This document shows positions 61,524 through 64,000 of a stretch of 64,000 nt of DNA, in pieces. The first letter of the stretch is position 1. Each line of letters starts with the position of its first letter. Both the position numbers and the translations under genes were made by a program. The DNA is from Thermohalobaculum sp039027855 (GTDB lineage: Bacteria > Pseudomonadota > Alphaproteobacteria > Rhodobacterales > Rhodobacteraceae). The notes below the pieces were generated by a model. The model was not told where the DNA came from. It saw nothing but the letters and a program-made list of their open reading frames with translations, and ran no database searches. The stretch lies in the NCBI GenBank assembly GCA_039027855.1, contig JBCCJI010000008.1, forward strand, positions 1-64,000, given 5' to 3'.

Positions 61524-62495
61524 TCATCGCCATCCCGCGACCATGGCGCAGAGAAGTTCGAACAGGATGGTGGCGCCATTGATCGCCGTCAGGTTGCCGA
61601 CATCGAAGGGCGGCGAGACCTCGACCATGTCGGCCGCGCGGATATCCAGCGTCCCGAGTTTGCGCACCATGCCCTGCGCCTCGCGCATGGTCAGCCCGCC
61701 GGCCTCGGGCGTACCGGTGCCGGGCGCATAAACCGGGTCTAGCGCGTCGATGTCGAAGGACACGTAACAGGGCGCGTCGCCCACGATCGACAGTGCCTCG
61801 GCCATCACGTCGCGCCAGCCGCGGTCCTCGACCTCCTCGATAGGGATCACCCGCATGCCGGCGCGGTGCGAGAAGCCCCAGAAATCGGTTGTCGTGGTCG
61901 AGCCGCGGATGCCGATCTGTACCGTGCGCGCTGGGTCGATCAGCCCCTCGTCGGTCGCGATCTTGAAGGGCGCGCCGTGGTGGAACCGACTGCCGAGGTA
62001 GTTGTCGCCGGTATCGGCATGGGCGTCGATCTGGATGAGCGCCAGCGGCCGTTCGCGCGCGACCGCCCGAAGGATCGGCAGCGTCATCGAATGATCACCG
62101 CCGACCGACAGCGGCCTGATCCCTGCGGCGTGGATGCGCGCGAAATGGGCCTCGATCTCCTCATGCGCGCTCTCCAGCGCGAAGGGCCGGTCGACCCAGG
62201 CATCGCCGATATCGGCCACGCGCCGCGTGTCGAAGGGGGCCACGCCCGTCGCAGCATTCACCCGTCGGATCAGCGAGGTCTGGTTGCGCACCTCGCGCGG
62301 GCCATGCCGGGTGCCGGGGCGATTGGTGACGCCGCCGTCATAGGGCACACCAACCATCCCGATCTCGGGCCGCTGATCGGCGGGCAGGGCGGCGTAGTCC
62401 TCCAGATAGGGCAGGCGGAAGAAGCTGGCCGGCCCGGTGTAGCGCGGGCGGAACTGGGGGTTGTCGGTCTCGGCAGGCTCGGTCTGGTCGGTCAC
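61524..62495 (-). CDS. speB: Agmatinase / ureohydrolase
   Basis: The 323-residue Mn-dependent hydrolase is of the arginase fold. Metal motifs GGDHSMTLPI, IQIDAHADTGDNY and SFDIDALDP are complete. Substrate may be agmatine or another guanidino compound (for example guanidinobutyrate); sequence alone does not decide. The GTG start overlaps the stop of the cyclotransferase-like gene. Confidence 0.88.
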   Translation of the reverse strand: MTDQTEPAETDNPQFRPRYTGPASFFRLPYLEDYAALPADQRPEIGMVGVPYDGGVTNRPGTRHGPREVRNQTSLIRRVNAATGVAPFDTRRVADIGDAWVDRPFALESAHEEIEAHFARIHAAGIRPLSVGGDHSMTLPILRAVARERPLALIQIDAHADTGDNYLGSRFHHGAPFKIATDEGLIDPARTVQIGIRGSTTTTDFWGFSHRAGMRVIPIEEVEDRGWRDVMAEALSIVGDAPCYVSFDIDALDPVYAPGTGTPEAGGLTMREAQGMVRKLGTLDIRAADMVEVSPPFDVGNLTAINGATILFELLCAMVAGWR

Positions 62496-62875
62496 GTCTT
62501 GGGCACTCCATCGCCGTCGTCGAGGACATAGACATGGGCCGCCACCCGGCGCCTGTCTTCAAGGTGGAAACCGACGATCCGGCGGGGAAAGGCCGGGCCC
62601 TCGAAGTCGTCGAGCATGGCCCAGGCGCCAGGCAGGGCATCGCTTTCCAGCAGCCATGCCGGGATGCGGGGACCGCCGGGCTCGGGCTCGAAGCCGATAT
62701 AGCCGGTCCAACGGCCGGCGCGGGCCGCCCGCGTGTGCCCTTCAAGGTAGCCACGCGTCCAGCTGCCGCCGAGCGACTCGACCACGTGATGATTGCTGCC
62801 TCCGGGCGGAAAGGTGCCATAGGTGGCGAGCCGGTGCACCGCACCCCCAAGAAGTTGTGGATTATCGTCGCTCAT
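62492..62875 (-). CDS. Gamma-glutamylcyclotransferase-like (AIG2-type) protein
   Basis: The 127-residue protein has the N-terminal YGTFPPGGSNHHVV, variant of the YGTLRxG substrate loop, then WTRGYLEGHT. The expected catalytic Glu would lie in LDDFEGPAFPRR. It may act on gamma-glutamyl amines or peptides. It overlaps speB and is divergent from dnaE, with 50 bases between. Confidence 0.78.
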   Translation of the reverse strand: MSDDNPQLLGGAVHRLATYGTFPPGGSNHHVVESLGGSWTRGYLEGHTRAARAGRWTGYIGFEPEPGGPRIPAWLLESDALPGAWAMLDDFEGPAFPRRIVGFHLEDRRRVAAHVYVLDDGDGVPKT

Positions 62876-62925
62876 CGCCCCCTCGCTCTGGTGGGTCGGG
62901 TGGGCGGGCGCGTAGTCTCGCGCCC

Positions 62926-64000
62926 ATGCCAGATCCGCGATTCATGCACCTCCGCACCCGCTCTGCCTATTCGCTGCTTGAGGGGGCGATCCACGTCAAA
63001 AAGCTGCCGGGCCTTGCCGCCGGGCTCGACATGCCGGCCATCGCGCTCGCCGATAGCGGTAACCTGTTCGGTGCGCTGGAGTTCTCGGAGACCGCGGCCA
63101 AGGCGGGCGTTCAGCCGATCATGGGTCTGACGCTGATGGTGGGCGAGACGCCGGCCCGTCCGGGCGACAAGATCGCGCCACCTGCGCCGCTGGCGCTCTA
63201 CGCACAGGACGAGGCCGGGTGGCTGAACCTGATGGCGCTCACCTCCATCGGCTATCTCGACACCGATGCCTCGGCCGAGCCGCAGGTGCCCATCGACCGG
63301 CTGGCTCAGCACGGCACGGGGCTGATCTGCCTGACCGGCGGTGCCAACGGCCATCTGGCTCGGCTGATCCGCGCGGGCAAGCAGCCGGCGGCTGAGGCAT
63401 TCCTCGCCCGCCTGCAGGCGATCTTCCCCGAGCGTCTTTACATCGAACTCCAGCGCCACGGCACCGGCGCTGACCTGACCGATGGCGCGCTGACCGAGGA
63501 TGAGCGCGCTGCCGAGCCCGGCCTGATCGACCTCGCCTATGCCCGCGACCTGCCGCTGGTCGCCACCAACGAGGTCTATTTCCCCAAGACCGAGATGCAT
63601 GGCGCCCATGACGCGCTGATCTGTATCGGCGAGGGGTCTTACGTGAACGAAACCCAGCGCCGGACCCTGACGCCTGAGCATTGGCTCAAGCCGCAGGAGG
63701 CGATGTGCGCGCGCTTTGCCGACCTGCCCGAGGCGCTGGAGAACACCGTCGAGATCGCGCGCCGCTGCGCCTATCGTCCACGCACCCACGCGCCCATCCT
63801 CCCCCGCTTTGCGGAGGACGAGGTGGAAGAGCTGCGCAAGCAATCCCGCGAGGGACTGGCCGCGCGCCTCGCCGTCATCCCCCACGCCGCACCGGTCGCG
63901 GAGTACGAGGCGCGCCTCGACTTCGAGCTGACGATCATCGAGCGGATGGGCTTTCCCGGCTACTTCCTGATCGTCGCCGACTTTATCAAATGGGCGAAAG
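62926..64000 (+). CDS. dnaE: DNA polymerase III alpha subunit, N-terminal part (cut by window end)
   Basis: The frame runs from ATG 62926 to the window edge, 358 residues of an enzyme normally over 1100. The PHP domain starts FMHLRTRSAYSLLEGAIHVK with IALADSGNLFGALEFSETAA. Around residue 205 is LVATNEVYFPKTEMHGAHD, and FELTIIERMGFPGYFLIVAD, near the edge, starts the polymerase core. It is the replicative polymerase. No stop is reached. Confidence 0.95.
   Translation, partial: MPDPRFMHLRTRSAYSLLEGAIHVKKLPGLAAGLDMPAIALADSGNLFGALEFSETAAKAGVQPIMGLTLMVGETPARPGDKIAPPAPLALYAQDEAGWLNLMALTSIGYLDTDASAEPQVPIDRLAQHGTGLICLTGGANGHLARLIRAGKQPAAEAFLARLQAIFPERLYIELQRHGTGADLTDGALTEDERAAEPGLIDLAYARDLPLVATNEVYFPKTEMHGAHDALICIGEGSYVNETQRRTLTPEHWLKPQEAMCARFADLPEALENTVEIARRCAYRPRTHAPILPRFAEDEVEELRKQSREGLAARLAVIPHAAPVAEYEARLDFELTIIERMGFPGYFLIVADFIKWAK

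Overview
The window is a high-GC chromosomal segment from an alphaproteobacterium, most likely a member of the Rhodobacterales. This assignment comes from gene order and protein character, since no rRNA is present. Diagnostic neighbourhoods are pcm-like/tolC/PopZ-like/valS; dgt/argS/SPOR/nagZ/scpA/scpB; DUF177/rpmF/plsX/fabH/ihfA/merR; nrdR/ribD/ribE/ribB/ribH/nusB; hda/ppk/ppx; and proS/lolC/lolD/dnaE. Almost everything is housekeeping. I do not see a CRISPR array, prophage, toxin-antitoxin pair or secretion island.

Layout. 1-141: right end of an IS3-family insertion sequence. 661-5120 (-): ccoG-fixH-fixI-ccoS, the cbb3 oxidase maturation operon with four-base overlaps, preceded by an FNR-type box; the oxidase genes ccoNOP are not adjacent. 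5561-11389 (+): D-lactate dehydrogenase, isoaspartate-methyltransferase-like protein, TolC, acidic PopZ-like protein. 11569-18004 (+): valS, ilvD, a lipoprotein. 18269-21693 (-): xthA, an exported arginine-rich protein, a small hypothetical protein, erpA. 21871-28942 (+): dgt, argS, SPOR protein, nagZ, scpA, scpB. 29187-35679 (-): a hypothetical protein with dcd, tRNA-Pro(GGG), merR, ihfA, fabH, plsX, rpmF, DUF177. 35767-38406: bamE (+), an MFS permease (-), and a possible small FNR-controlled ORF (+). 38407-46096: the riboflavin cluster on the minus strand, interrupted by two plus-strand genes (an unrecognised gene behind a striking palindrome, and a Wza-type polysaccharide export lipoprotein). 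46555-49688: Tat-exported histidine phosphatase, glyA, nadK. 49806-56774 (+): pilin-like membrane protein, PerM-type transporter, Hda-like ATPase, ppk, ppx. 57034-60921 (+): proS, lolC, lolD, a small conserved protein. 60925-62875 (-): DoxX-like protein, speB, gamma-glutamylcyclotransferase-like protein. 62926-end (+): dnaE, cut by the window edge.

The most interesting signals are not a new gene system but local oddities. valS and argS each contain a patch of clearly different composition and codon use with the reading frame intact. A 38-base near-perfect palindrome lies in the promoter of the unknown gene inserted in the rib cluster. A 77-base nested hairpin separates scpB from its convergent neighbour. 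Twelve-base (four-codon) tandem repeats recur at five separate loci. The GTP-cyclohydrolase half of RibBA has lost its metal ligands. FNR-like boxes flank the cbb3 maturation genes, dld and a small ORF near 38.0 kb.
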